Shown: positions 10,811-23,741 of the stretch, one piece after another
Layout: each line of letters starts with the position of its first letter
How positions within the stretch are numbered: the stretch's first letter is position 1
Assembly (NCBI GenBank): GCA_037157565.1
Contig: JAZHRO010000012.1
Location: 3,622,501-3,686,500 of the forward strand
Source: Thalassia testudinum
Lineage: Eukaryota; Streptophyta; Magnoliopsida; Alismatales; Hydrocharitaceae
DNA length: 64,000 nt
Direction: 5' to 3'
The notes under the pieces: generated by a model
What the model was told of the DNA's origin: nothing
Seen by the model: the letters and a program-made list of their open reading frames with translations, nothing else
Databases searched by the model: none
Translations under genes and position numbers: made by a program

Positions 10811-11490
10811 TAAAAATAATTGAGATTTTCACAATCATATCCTTTAAAATTTTCTTAATTACATCCAAATACCTCCATTTTTTTTTCATGAAAAGGACGG
10901 GGGGTGTGTGAGAGGAAGGAGGGGAGCCACCAAATGTCCATTTATTTATTAATTTTATAGATATGGCAACTATTTGAAGCATTTATATATTATACGTTAA
11001 TGATAATAAATAATAATGTCTTATATCATATTTATATATATAAATAGCATGACATGTATTTTTTTATTTCGTCTATTTGCACATGCATAGTTATATCTAT
11101 GTGTGTGCATACATATGTGTATACGTACGCATCCATGTGTGCGTGTACATTTATGTATATGTGTGTACACATCTATATACATAGGAGTGATATACAAATA
11201 CTGTGACATCAGCTACTTACAAAGTGTTCAGAGGATTTTCATTATTATTTTTTGTGTTATTTAAATAATGGAAAAATGTCAAAGTCACTAAATATCCTTT
11301 CTGTAATTTTTTCTCAAATTTTGTGTTCTTGACAAACCTTTCTTTATATATATATATGAAACTAGGAGAAGATATTATTTAATCTCTACTCCCCGGAGGT
11401 AATGAAAGGCAAGAGGACTAGACTAATACAAAGAAAAGTGAATCATGACTTGTGGCCTTATATTAGAAGCAAAATAGGAAACTAAGAAAG
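10811..11490. other. AT-rich intergenic stretch, nothing recognised
   Basis: Contains TG/TA-rich low-complexity sequence (about 11090-11190) and poly-T runs. No gene or transposon end is seen. Confidence 0.3.
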
Positions 11491-13036
11491 TCAAAAAGGA
11501 TCAACCAAAAGGATTAGCCAAGAGCAACAAGAAATTCCAACCAACAAATCAAAATCATGACCAAAATAGAAGTGCGCGGTAGCCTCTCCAACGATTTTGT
11601 GTCCAATCCAACTAAGGTGCCAGTAGATGAGTTTGGTTTGAATCAAAGGAGGGACTAATAGGACCTTGGTCAAGACAACATTAAATATGGATGTGTGGCA
11701 TCTAGACGAAGAGAACCATGAATCCTGTGGGGAAGATGTTAAGGATGATAAATAACCTTCCAATTTCAAAGATCCTCTTCAATCGCAAGGTTGGAAATCT
11801 TGATAGCTAAAGAGTTTACCAACTTGTGCATAAACTTGACAGAAGAAATTAGCTTTGAATAAGCCCTAAGCCTATCAAAGGAATCTTTGGCATTCCAAGG
11901 AATAGGAATTTTGCCTGTCCACCAGTGAGTAAGGAGGAGTCAACCTCAATGATGAGGATCAAAGAGTCTAGATTGGAGTAGTGGTAAAAGGCATGCAGAA
12001 TGGTTAGGATAAGCAAGATGTCCCTCTCTCTTATGTGGACCTGGTGTAGTCTATACGAACAAGAGTCCCATGCATGTCTCTCAGAACCCAACCCAAGTAG
12101 CTAAACTAATCTTTGCAAGAGGAAGCAACATTAAGTTTAAACCTAGTTAAAGGCTTAGTCCAATTAAGAAGAAAGGAAGTTTTGGGATTGTGTTTGATCC
12201 ATGGTAAATGCGATGTATTAAATCACCAATCATATAAGGATTGATTAGTGACTTCGACATACAATGGATGAAAGTGGTAGGACCTAAAATGAGATAAGGC
12301 CATAGAAAGAACCTTTCCATGGACTCAAGCGAAGTAGTAAAACATGGGCCTCAAGAAGAAATAGTAAAGTGGGCCTTAATAACCTCAAGAAGCCAAGCTC
12401 TAATGGAAGATTAACCCACAGAACAAATAGAAAAGTTAAGCTTGTAACCTCTATCCAGTGATTTCCGACGAAGGGAAAAAATAGTTCGCCTAGTTCAAAT
12501 GATCCAATTCTTGAGGGAAAAGGTACACCAATAGCTATCTAAAGCCATACTCCACGCACCAAAGTATATTCTCATTCTTAATTCTACTAGTGGGTAGTCG
12601 AATGGCGAAGAAAGTAAAAGCAGCAAGCACACAAGCTTTTTGAACAAGGGATTGAGGGGCTAAAGAGAAGGTGTTATCAAAAAGACTAACAAGATTATGC
12701 GGAACGGTGATCAAGAATTTTGCCCATGTTTGCAACCAACCTCTCACAAAAATGGCTAATTGGTCATCATTAAACAAGTGAGAAAAGGCTTCCTCCTTAG
12801 GATTGCAAGGGCAGTGAAAGCGTTTACAATTAAGAAAAATGCCTATGTTCTTAATATGACCTTCAATGCAATGATGCCTAGTAAGAAAATACTAGAGAAA
12901 GAGAAAAAAGGGACCAAGCAACTTGAGTTTCCAAATTATAGAACCCTAGTACACCTTAGGGATGTGGGATCTAAAATGTGCATAGAAGGAGGCAATCGAG
13001 ACTGTCCTTCAAAATGGGGCTTCCTTTTAGGAACAT
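11491..13036 (-). pseudogene. L1-type LINE remnant (zinc-binding/RT C-terminus and RNase H-like part)
   Basis: Minus-strand frames, broken by stops and frameshifts, give two blocks in the order seen in plant L1 ORF2. First (about 12535-12830) is a CPC...EEAFSHLF-like zinc-binding segment followed by a long helix-rich tail, as in the zf-RVT region. Then (about 11760-12060) comes an RNase H-like tail with DSLILI, WTGKIPIPWN and MHKLVNSLA. Normally this encodes the C-terminal part of the LINE reverse transcriptase protein. The upstream RT core is missing; the LTR-like block starting near 13037 may have cut it off. Identification is by motif memory only. Confidence 0.5.
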
Positions 13037-16000
13037 GTGTGTAAGGAATTGGATTTTTAATACCCAATTCGAATTCAAATCAAACCCTTAATTACTCTAC
13101 AATTGTGGAATTATCAACCTCATTGTGTTTATTCCTTACACTGGCCTTGACAAAGATGAGGAGCTTTTGGAGTGAGAGCTCTATTGGTTGACCTTTTAAT
13201 AAAATGGTGTGTTAGGTAGAGGGCTTTACTTAGAAAATTTTCTACCTCATTTAAATAGGGACATGGCTTGTGAAGGAAGCCAAATGTATCCCAATTTTTT
13301 TGCAATTGGGATCACCACCATACACAACCTCTCTTGTCTCCCACACTATTTACATCCCATCTCTTCTCCTCCATGTTGACCACCCCCCTTCTCTCCTCCT
13401 TCCTGCCGACCATCCACAGCCATTGCCACTGCTCCCTACTATAGTAGCCATCATCGTGTGTGTGCACAGTTGAAGCTATGTAGCCACTACTGCTCTTGCT
13501 TGTGCTGTGGTTGCGACTGCTGCTGGTGTTGTTATTGAAATCAATGGTAGATGGAGGAGAATAGACCTTGTCAAGGCTCCCATATGGTGGGTACCTACAC
13601 CCTCTTGCTTTCTTTTGTAATCCTTAGCCTTGGGTTGTTATAACTTTGGGAGATTTGGGACATTTTAGTGCTTTGAATATTGATTTCAGGGATAAAAATA
13701 CTAATGTGTGATGTTGTTTGTAAGGGATTCAGGGCAGCCACCTCATGGAAAGAATGGGAAACTCAAGCCAAGTAGGGATTTTTGGTTTCCCTCTTTTAAT
13801 TCCATCTCTTGAATGCCTAATAGATTTAGAATTGTGGTATCTTAGATCTAAAATTTCAAACTTAATGTGTTTAGCTTCGAGTCTCCTAACAAGGGTGAGT
13901 GTGAAGGATTTTAAGCATGCCAAGGCTACAATGTGCATGCATAATTGTTGGAACTAATGAGGTGGTGAATGTCCCTGATTATATAATGTTGAATGTGGGA
14001 TTTGGATTGAAATTTGTGGGGACGAAAGCATGGAGTTTTTTTTGGCTTTTAACCTTGATTTCGCCTAGAATGGGGGTCTAGAACCACCTTTTATTGGTGC
14101 TGGCCAATAGTATCAGTACTAGATAGATACTTTAGACCTAAATGGTATGTAGACTAAGTCTATGAGTGCCCTTTACCGGTACTACGTATTAGTACGAGTA
14201 CAAACCCTCCACCCAGGACTGGATGACAAACAAACCGAGGGGTTGGGAGTGCCCAGTATCGATACCAAGTGATTAGTATCGGTACTGGCCATCAACCCAG
14301 GCCAAAATATTGTTTGAACCGTGATCTGCGGATGCCCAATACCGGCACTAAGTGCTAGTATCAGTACTGGCTATCAACCTAGGTTAGGTTGGAAGTCAGG
14401 CTGAAGGCTAGGGGTACCTAGTATCGGTTCTGAGAATTAGTATCAGTATTGGCCCCTTCTGGTGGCCAATGGACTGTGGCGCCTGGGACCGGTGCTGATC
14501 ACCAGTATTGGTACTAGTGCTTTGGAATGGAATGGTGTAACCCTAAAATTATGAAGAACTTGGGGTAAACCTAACTTGAACTTGGATTCCAAGAACATGG
14601 GTCCTAAAATACTAATCATCCCTAATGGTCGCCAAGAAATCAATGCATCTAAAACCCCTAAAGGCACAGATGAAAAGTTAACGTGTAACCGACTAAATTT
14701 AAAGAGAAACTCAGAATATTGAATCCTACCAACTCTATCACGAGTCTAAAAAGGGAGCTTGCATTGTAAGGTCTTAGGTTAGACCTCAAGTGATCTAGTA
14801 GGTCCCTAGGATTTCATTCCTGGTGCAAGAACCAAAATGGATTAAAAGACGAGTAAGTTTATTAGGTGACCTCGTAGGGCTACATCCACCGACTCGTGAA
14901 CCCTGGGTTCACTTTTTGGGTTATAGACCCTAGAATATGAGACGGCTAGAGGCAACCTTAGATTCTCAGAACTTGGATAGTTCTCAAATACAACGACGAG
15001 CTATGTGATGTCACTGAGTTAAGGTACTTCGAAGTAGTTGAATCCAACTCAATGTAAGGTACCCAATGCGAAGTTGGGCTCGACAGGTGCCCGCATGTGC
15101 GAGTGACACCAAGGTACCTAGTAGTTGGAGCATGAGGCTCGCCGAGAGCTTGCTTGTGCTGGAGATGTCAACGTACCATTAGGGGTTTGGTTGAGTTCTT
15201 ATATAATGACGGATTGAGAGAGCACACCTGAAGACTACGCTCCTAAAGCAAGTTACTCCTTGTGGGAGCATTGGTATTACCCAACAATTCTGACCAACCT
15301 TGTGACTTCTGATCTGGAATGATCTGTAACTAGACCATGTTGGATAGGAACTGAGCTGTGCTCTTCACCATCACAAGGTATTAGCTTGGGTAGCTCCTAG
15401 GAGGTTCGACTCTTCTGACTAAGGTCAGCAACATTCTTGATATGTCGAGAGCAGGTATACTTTTTGCAAGTATTACCAACTGTGCTAGTCCCTCCCTTGG
15501 CCAGGGAGAGACTGCTAGGCTAGGATCTACGCTACGTCTCAATCTCCTCTAGTAGAGAGGAATGATTTCCAGAATTTGACTCCTGAGGTGAGTGAGGGAG
15601 GAAATCATGTGATAATAAAACTAAATATCCATGTGAATAAATCTTGGTAAATAATCAAAAAGAATTGTAGCTAGCCTATAATGTTAATAAAGCATAGGTT
15701 AATTATAGGAAATGGGAAAAGGCTTGTGGTTGGCCTCTTACGTAACTAAGGCATGAGTAAATGGGAAAATGGCTAGGCAGTTGACCTTTGATGTAAAAAC
15801 CTATACACTACCCCTTTCTACTTCAGTATTATGCGTAGCTCTATCCCTACTAGGCTGTTTGGGTCATCCCTGCATTGTGATCCATTATAGGTTATGTTGC
15901 CATGTGCAGGCGACACATCATGCTGTGTTTAGGCCCAGGAGGGCCTGGGCGGGTAATAGAGTGCTAGTTGCAGTCTCCTTTTGGGTAGGCCATTGGTACG

Positions 16001-16560
16001 TGATGTAAATGATTTAGCTAGGCTTCTTTTGTTTAGCTTTGTAGTTGGATAGCACCTTGATGTATAAAGAATTATACATAATGGACTCTTATAAATGTAC
16101 TTGTATATGATGACGGACACTGAATGGTATGGCAATAAGGTAAATATGTGTAATGTAAATGTTTATGGTGAGTGTGACAGTAGCATTCTAGTGTTTTATA
16201 TTTGCATTTTTTTCAACATTTTTATCGCTTGTAGTTGCGAGGTGTGCCTAATTGTGTTTTCTTGCCTTTACTAGCTTCGTTCTGTTGAATGTGGGATATA
16301 CCCACCTTTTTAAATTGTGATATGCATGTACAGATATAGGTTTTGAGAAAATATCAAATAAATATGAAAGATTCTGTTGGATTTTTGATGGATTTTGACC
16401 CTACAATTTATTTAAAATTTGACTTTCCTAAAGCATGCCTAATTATTTGGACTATAATTTATAACCTGAATCACCTAGTAATCGAGACCCTAGCACCTGC
16501 ACGCCTGGTGATCCATTCCCAATCCATCGGGTTGATTATTGGGGCATGGCAATGGAGTGT
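13037..16560 (+). mobile_element. Probable long gypsy LTR or LTR-derived block, ends not fixed
   Basis: The architecture resembles the solo LTR at 8135-10805: a TATA-like TTTAAATAGGG (about 13247), then about 3 kb of non-coding sequence with palindromic motif arrays (14168-14520) and a final part near 16250-16560. The candidate start TGTGTAAGG (13037-13045) lies where the L1 remnant stops. I found no target duplication or clear CA end, so the boundaries are approximate. No coding sequence is seen. Confidence 0.4.
14168..14520 (+). repeat. 83-bp tandem repeat, about 4.3 units, with GTATCGGTACT palindromes
   Basis: Unit starts are at 14168, 14251, 14334 and 14417 (period 83), then a shorter unit at 14480. 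Each unit has two imperfect copies of a (A)GTATCGGTAC(T)-like half-palindrome separated by about 10 bp, followed by GGCC(A)TCAAC-like sequence. Units have diverged mostly by point changes. Confidence 0.7.
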
Positions 16561-19211
16561 CATTGACATGCAAAGAAGCCATGAGTTCTCAAAGAGACAT
16601 GGTAAGGTAGCAATAAAGAGGATAGCCAAAGGATGAACTTGCGGTGGTAAAAAACTTCATAGAGGGATTATTTTGATAAATAAGCGAAAAATTCAAGAGG
16701 ATCAATTTGGATTTGAAAGAATCTCAAGAATCTCTTAATAGCTTTTGGGCCAAAAGCATTGTAGACGTTAAAAACTTTCATGGGTAAATCCTTTCGGGTA
16801 CATCTTGGCTTCACGAATAAAGCTCCAAATTTCTTATTTTGAATGGTTTATTTTAGAATTCTTTTATTACTATATTTAACTCTTAATTCTAGAGTGGACT
16901 TTTATTGCTCTTCTAATTTTGACTTTTATCACTAAAAATTCCTTAACATGGCATGCTTCTTCATACAAGCACCTTATCCAATTCATTCTTTCCACCCATG
17001 AAAAAGTGACTAATTTCTCTTCCAATTCCTCTTATAAATCATTTATTTTAATTCCTCACAATCAACCAAAAGCATCGTTGATACAACTTATTTTAGACAT
17101 AATGCAACTGAAAACCAAATGGATCAAAATTTATTTAACAGCAGGGTTAAGGAAAAGTATAGCTATGGTATCCAAATAGTGTCAGAAAACATGTATAATT
17201 ACTTATGATTTTCAATTCCACCTCCAAATAGGCAATATGTAAAGATTAACCAAATGTATAACACTGCATAAAATAATCTCAAATGTCAAGGCAAATAAAA
17301 CAATGAATAAACTCTTTAGGTCCGAAGTGTTTTTCGGAGGATTGTCCTTAATACTCACGACAAAAATTAATCTGACTTATAATTTAGATAAGGAACTTCC
17401 CTAAGATACTAACTACTACCCCTCAAGAAAATATTTATCAAGATTAATTTATCAGGTCAAATTCTTAATGCTTTAAGGCACTATTCCTTGATTATTTCTA
17501 TACACCATTGTCAATTCTTCAAATATAATTATTAGGGACATTTTCTGAAATATCCCCTAACTTATACTATTTTTTTCCTATGGTGCAATCGTGTAAGTTA
17601 AACAATCCTTTAAGAGAACCACTGATTGAACAAATAAGGTTTCACATGCATTCTTGAATAGGTTCACAATAGTTATTAGAAAATGGTTCATTTATAGGGT
17701 TGAAAATCATATAAGTGACACAAGAAATAAAAGTTAGGAAGACATCGACCTCCCCTAAGGGAATACAGATGCAAAACTTCAACATATGTCTAGAATAAAT
17801 AAAAAAAAACACCACAGATACGGAAATCAAATAGTGATCATAAGATCACCACGTCGTGCTCATAAATACGACATCGTGATTAAGAAAAATCTCTAGCCAT
17901 CAGAGAAATCTAGACAAAACCGAGCACCAGAAACAATCCAAGCACATCTCAGTTGTAATATGCACGGACTCTCGCATGACCCCTAGAAATAAAGCCTCCT
18001 AAGGGGAACAACTACATCCCTAAGGGGAAAACAATTACAACATAAAAACCAAAGTCTGCACCAAAAATGATCGAACCAATAAAGTAACAAGATAACTACT
18101 ACTAAAGCATGACCGAGGAATAGATCCGCGGAGATACCACCCCTGGGACCAAAATGAAAGCAGGGTAACAAACATATACAACACAAAAAAGAACACAACT
18201 CAGCAAACGAGCCACCGTACCAACGGCATCCACCTCCCGCCGCCATCACCAGTCGCGCCAACACATCGGAGAACCGCTGCAGCCACCACCGACATTAGGC
18301 CCAACAACAGCAACAGCCCTGACCACCTCGCGCGATCAAAACCGCCAGCTGCTCCAACCATGACATCCGAGTGCCCACGACGACAATCGTCACCTCGGTC
18401 ACAACGAACCACCACGACTGACAGCTACGACCATCGACCGTAACGATCGGCCGCTGCAAACCTCCACCGGAGCTTCAACCCTTGACCGCGATGCCTCCGC
18501 CACGGTCAACCATGCCGAGCGACGCCAAGCGGTTGCATGTCAACCACCAGTACCCAATCGTCAAGGGAGTGTAGTCCGGATGAGGGGATGAAGGTCAGGA
18601 GGATGGTGGGGGCCCCAATCGGTCGGAGATGACCGATCGAGGCCCCTTAGACGTCGACTTTCGCTCTTTCTGGGGACAATGAAACAAAACGGGTGCTCCT
18701 CTTCGCCGTTTCAAGAGACAAATGTTTCCCACAAATTAACACATGCTCGAACCACCCCTCCTGCTAGAAAGATTTAACAACCAACCCCCTCTTTCTTTAC
18801 TGATGTAGGGGCCGGCAGGTACAATTGGAAGAAGCACAAGTCAATAATAGTTAGGCACGAGTGGGGAAAGGATCACTGCACCAACCTTGGAGAAAAAGAC
18901 AAAAATAAGTTTGCCGACACCCCCATACAAATGAAGAATGGCGACTCAACTACGGCAAAAAAGTTATAATTAGGATGTTAAGATATCAACATCACCCCCA
19001 TGGATCATGGCAACTCCTCATCCATCCAAGGACCAAAATTTAGTTTCATTCTCATATAATTTTCCTCCCTTACAGGATGATAAAGAAATTAAGTAACTAT
19101 TAAAAAAAATTCACATGGCTCCCAAGAAAGAATGCAAAGCAATTAATTAGGGGGACAATCACGTGATTCCTACTGACACCCACCGGCAACCGTATGGCAC
19201 ATTCCTTTCCG
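16561..19211. other. Unassigned 2.6-kb stretch
   Basis: From 16561 to 17900 the sequence is AT-rich with no recognisable gene. From 17960 to 18720 it becomes GC-rich. On the minus strand this part resembles the non-coding 5' region of some plant LINEs or a degraded gene, but no domain could be read. From 18720 to 19211 nothing is recognised. Confidence 0.2.
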
Positions 19212-19560
19212 TTTTTTTTTTTTATTTTGCTTTTGCAAACAGAAGACTTTGATTAACTCCCCTGGAGATTACAAGGGAGCTCTTGGAACTCCCAACAACC
19301 TTGAATATTAGAATTGAGACGGTACCTTGCAAGATGATGTGCAGGATTGTGCATATGGTTCTTTTCACCTTCTTCAAGGAGAATGCATCATTTTGAAGAA
19401 GAAAATCATAGCAGTTCTGGACTAATGATTTAATTTTCCAAGTTGGTTATTGTATCCCATTAATTTACTTAATTGGATTAAGCGCATTAGAGAGGATTTT
19501 TACTTCCTCCAATCCAAATTATAAGGCAAGATAGAACTCATACATAATAGCCCACATTTC
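19212..19560 (-). pseudogene. L1-type LINE 3' end with poly(A) tract
   Basis: The left border is a run of T (about 19211-19223), the poly(A) tail of a minus-strand insertion. Upstream on the minus strand the translated frames contain NCYDFLLQN and HHLARYRLNSN...CWEFQELP. These resemble the end of the plant L1 RNase H-like domain (REAN-x-x-AHxLARYAL...CW-x-E-x-P). Only about 350 bp are kept. Stops and frame changes show it is dead. Confidence 0.45.
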
Positions 19561-19600
19561 TACTTCTTCAGTTGAAATTGAATTAATTGAATATGCCGTG

Positions 19601-20938
19601 TGATAGCCAAAATCATGTTATTTTTAAAATTTGATTTTTGTTGTTGTAATACATGAAATCCGATCGCTTTTAAATTTATAAAGATTGAGTACTCGGGGAG
19701 TATTCGAGTCGTTCCAAGGGAAACAAATTGCAAAATGAAATAATCTCTCTTGCTTGATAAATAAAATCTCTCTTTTTGGCTTTTTATATATGTAATTTTT
19801 TGGGGGGTTTTAATAGGGAAAAACACACTAAAGATGATTTGACTAAGAAGAAGCGGGAAAGCGAGATAAGCAACTAAATGCTTTACTCTTCTAACTCACT
19901 CCAAGCTTGGGCGACTTGGTATAATGGAAGGGTAGAGACAAGGAAATAAAACTACTAAGCCAAAATATGTAGAGGAAAGCTTATATTGAAAAACTAGAAA
20001 GAGTTTACAAAATTGGAGAGCCCACAAGTGGGAGGGATACCACACTTGTAATCTCCAAAAACTAGCTAACCAATGCAAAATAAAAAGAATAAACTAGAAA
20101 AAAAAGTGAAAGGCTGAGTAGAAGACGATGCTGTGACAAAACCCTCGCTCTAACTTTGGTTGCCTCAAAGTTGAAGAGTGCTTCTCCTCTAAGAGAGTCC
20201 TCCTTCCTGCCAAACCCAAGATGGGCGTGCCTTCTCCTCCTCAAGGTAGACGTCTACCACCCTTAATCCTCCTCTACCTGGCCATCCCCTTGAAGTGTCC
20301 TCCTTGGATTTGGCACAAGAAAGAAGATAAGAAGAGGAAGGAACCAAGGAGGCAGGTGTGCCTCCTTAATCTTCCTTTCTTCTTCTTCTCTCTTGGCCAA
20401 GTATAGTAGGTAGGAATATAGGTGTATTCTAAGACATAATGTAGCCAAGGGTGAGTTTTTTTTGTGGTGGAATAATGGGTATATATAGGAAGGGAAAGGG
20501 GGGTTAGGCGTGGATATATTGTAGGGTTAGGATGGAGTTTTGGTTGGTGGTTGAAGGATCCATGGTGGAGAATAAGTGGTGCCATATGAAAGGGTGGTAG
20601 GGGTTGTTAGTTGGTGGTTGGAGGGGCACCAAAGGTGGCGCTAACCATGGAAGGGTGCCATGGTTTGGCGCCAACTTTAAAGGCTTCTAGAAGGGTGGCT
20701 TTGGGGGGAATTTTTAGAGAGTGTAGATGGGTTTAAGCTTAGTTGTAGGGTGGAAATGGAATGATTTTTGGAGGGAAAATTGGCAGCAACTTTGGGTGGT
20801 TATGGGGAGTGGTTGGCGCCAACTTATTGGTGTCCCTTGGTGGTGGTGGGTTGAAGGGTGGTGTCTTGGTTGGCACCAAGATAAAGTAGGAATAGGTGGA
20901 GCCTAGGTAGATTTAGGTAGGTGATCGTTCAATTATCA
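19601..20938 (-). mobile_element. Athila-like LTR, minus orientation
   Basis: The first 200 bp align by eye with the start of element A's LTR: TGATAGC, then CGCTTTTAAA(A)TTTATA, then GGGGAGTAT, the U5-type motif (19704-19722), AATTGCAA, and CTCTCTTGCTTG. On the minus strand a TATA box (TATATATA, about 20490) and four TTGGCGCCAA-like palindromes upstream of it (20630-20880) fit a U3 region. The right end is put at TTATCA (20938), giving TGATAA...TATCA ends on the element strand. No target duplication was seen. Confidence 0.5.
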
Positions 20939-21976
20939 ACACAGTTAATTAAAGTTATTAGTCTTAATTAATCACGTAAAGAAATGACTTAGGCTAACTT
21001 GAATCATTAGGTTGTTGTCATTAATTGTAGTATAGGGTCAAGCTAATCTAACATTTTAGATTTAATTTCATTTAACTGGTTGAGTCCAGGTCATTTATTG
21101 AGAGGCATAATTATAATTTTAAATTCACCATTCTGATTCTAATCATAATTAAACATTAAATTAGTTAATTAAATCTATAATTAGTGATATGTTAAGCACA
21201 TGAACAATTGCACAAGAATTTAACTCTAAACATGGCAACTATTCCATTAATGAAAAGGAATTTACATGAAAGATTGTCAATAAATAACAAGAGTGAAGGA
21301 ATGATTATTACAATTGTTACAAAATATAAGGCATATAAGTAATGTACAAGAAATATAAATGCCTTTTATTTCAATATTAAGCACAAATCAGTAAACCATC
21401 TATAATCCATCCTTCAGCAAATCCTTCTAAGAAAATTAAACGACTTAAGGTTCAAAGTTAGACTTCTAATTAATGTATCAGATGTCTGATTCTCTGTCTT
21501 AAATCTTTTCAATCTTTTACCTTATTCCTTTTATGTTGCTTGTGCTCCTCTCTCTATCATTTCTATCTCTCGCCTATCTCTCTCTTCTTTATTCCACTGT
21601 GCACTCCCTTCTCCATACTTAGTCAAATTTCAACCCTTAACCCATGTTTACTCAATCAAAAATTATTTTATGGGTAGCTTGAGCTTTTCGGGGATACACA
21701 ACACCCAGAATGGGTGGGACCAAACCCTACTAAGCTCAAGCTTAATTTTTATTAGGTGTATTTTTTAGCTAATTTAACCAATGCACAGTACCAGGCCCAT
21801 CAAGCCCACACACTCACGCCCACCTGGGCCCACGCACACACAGTTGTGCGCACACACGCCTGCACACGCATATGCACGTGCTCAAATGGGATTATATGCT
21901 CAGATGGATTAGGTGCACCCAGCGCTTGACAATTGAAGCACTGGGTTCACCTTTTCATATTATACTAAAGCGTGGC
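20939..21976. other. Unassigned AT-rich stretch
   Basis: No gene is seen. It includes a CA-rich run with CACACG-type words at about 21805-21885. It ends where LTR E begins. Confidence 0.25.
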
Positions 21977-22011
21977 TGATAAACACCAGTTTATTATCAT
22001 TCTTATACCTT

Positions 22012-22016
22012 GAAAC
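22012..22016. repeat. Target-site duplication GAAAC, left copy
   Basis: GAAAC before TGTGATTT (22017) and again at 23737-23741 after the LTR end CCAACA. Confidence 0.85.
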
Positions 22017-22676
22017 TGTGATTTCCCTACTTGGAGGGGTGAGATCAGCGTGACAAAAAAAAATGCAGAATTGAAAATATAAACAATCTCACAAAAATAA
22101 ACAATCACAAAATGTACACAGGAATTTTTAGGTGGAAACCCAAACCGGGTGAAAACCACCACCTAACCCTCTCGAGTTAGGATTTTCCGATCAACCTAGT
22201 TGATCAAATCCACTAACCGAATCACTTTAAAACGAGGGTGATTCAACCTCAGTACAACCACGCTACAAGTACGAGGGTAGCGTTCCTCAACCCCTTCTCT
22301 CCACGAGAAGGATTTTGTCCCACGAAGGAGACGGGAATTCGCAAAGCGAATACCCAACCAAAATAACAAAGATAAAATAAAACAACAAACCTATAGAGCC
22401 AACAAAGTAATTAACCTAAGCTTCTATAGGATTTAGGAAACTCCCCTTTGCAAGGAGTGCGTCGGCGATGACGCGGGTGCGTGAGCCACGCAACGGCGCA
22501 ATGTCGCTCTCGTAGACAACGGCGGGAGAGCGGGTGCGCGAAGGTTTGATGCTCTCAAGATGTAGAACTTGAGCTTAGAGAGCAAGAGCTTCTTGGACAC
22601 AAGAGAGTGGAAGTATGTTGCTTAAGTGTGTCTTGTGTTTTTCTAAGTGTATGTTTGTGTTGCAAAGGTTCCCCTC

Positions 22677-22684
22677 TATTTATA
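22677..22684 (-). promoter_or_regulatory. TATA box of the copia-type solo LTR
   Basis: TATAAATA on the minus strand in CCTCTATAAATAGAGG context. It lies directly downstream (element sense) of the GACGTCT array. Confidence 0.6.
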
Positions 22685-22797
22685 GAGGCCTTAGGAAGGC
22701 TTTGGAAGGCTTAGAAAGGGTTCTATAGCCGTTGGGAACAAAGTCCAAGAGAATCAGGCCGAAATCAGGACAATGATTACATTTGACAGGGTTATCA

Positions 22798-23333
22798 GAC
22801 ATCTAACTCTTGAATCAGACGTCTGGAAGGCCACTTTAAGACGTCTGATTTCAAGGTCAGACGTCTGATTCTATGCGGGTTTCTCCCTGACTTGAATCAG
22901 ATCTAAACAGGGTTTTTGTGCAAGTCCATCAGACGACATACAGGACGTCTGGCACTAAGTCTGGACGTTTGGAAACCTACTTTTACTATGGGAATTGATT
23001 TCCAAACGTTGCAACGGCTAGAAAATCTCTGAGAAGAGATTTTGGGTCAGCCGAGGCAAAATGGTCATTTATCAGACGTCTGGAAAGACCTATGGACGTC
23101 TGATAAGGCTCTAACGGTCATATTCTTGAGCCAGCCAACGGTCCACTAATTGGACGTCTGGCAAATCCATCAGACGTCTTCTAAGACATCTGGTCTAAGG
23201 TCTGGACGTCTGATTTCATCAGACAGAACTAGGTATCTCCAGCCTAACAGATATCAGACGTCTGAAACAACAGTCAGACGTCTTAAAATACTTTATCAGA
23301 CGTCTGATTTGGGAATTAGACGTCTGGAAGTGC
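22798..23333. repeat. Array of CAGACGTCTG-type palindromes in copia LTR U3
   Basis: About 13 exact GACGTCT words occur within 540 bp, most as CAGACGTCTG(G/A) or GGACGTCTG, with further one-base variants between. Spacing is irregular (roughly 15-80 bp). The core GACGTC is the C-box type of ACGT element recognised by plant bZIP factors; that role here is inference. Confidence 0.8.
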
Positions 23334-23736
23334 TGTTTGAACCCTATATTGGTTTTCTAAGTATTCTACAGAAAACCTAAGTATCCTAGGGTTGTGTCGG
23401 TGTTCCTAGGACTACTGTTAGGGTTCTTTGAGGCTCTTTAACATAATTTTCTAAGAAAAATAAAAAGAGCAAGAAAATAAAGACAAGAGATACAAGAAAG
23501 GATTAAAAAGAATCTATCCTATTCTTCTTGTCTTCTATCTTCAATCTGTCGCTCCATGCGAACCTCCTCTGTTTTCCGTCAAGCTCCTCCAATCCGTCCT
23601 GGATGCGAGCTCGAACTCCGTCTAAACACGTCCACATTTGCAATTGACTTGAAATCTAGGACTCAAATTGCAAATGTTAAATAACACGTGTTTTGTTATC
23701 ATCAAAACAAATGATCGTGGTGCTCTAGTACCAACA

Positions 23737-23741
23737 GAAAC
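23737..23741. repeat. Target-site duplication GAAAC, right copy
   Basis: Matches 22012-22016. LTR E resumes from here. Confidence 0.85.

Larger units (their letters stand above)
22017..23736 (-). mobile_element. Solo LTR, Ty1/copia-type, minus orientation, 1720 bp
   Basis: On the element strand it starts TGTTGGTACTAGAGC and soon has TTTTGATGATAACAAAACACG, a start typical of Ty1/copia LTRs of the SIRE/Tork kind. It ends with AAATCACA and is flanked by the perfect 5-bp duplication GAAAC. A TATA box (TATAAATA, 22677-22684) and the GGTTTCCACC...CCTGTGTAC-type leader fit the same orientation. The U3 part holds a dense array of GACGTCT palindromes. No coding region remains. The lineage is by memory. 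Confidence 0.8.

Noticed and set aside
12760..13044. 94-codon plus frame
   Set aside because: It is antisense to the L1 zinc-binding segment, which explains the sequence better.
17983..18415. GC-rich minus-strand frames as a host gene
   Set aside because: Short overlapping valine/glycine-rich frames with no domain; more likely non-coding transposon sequence.
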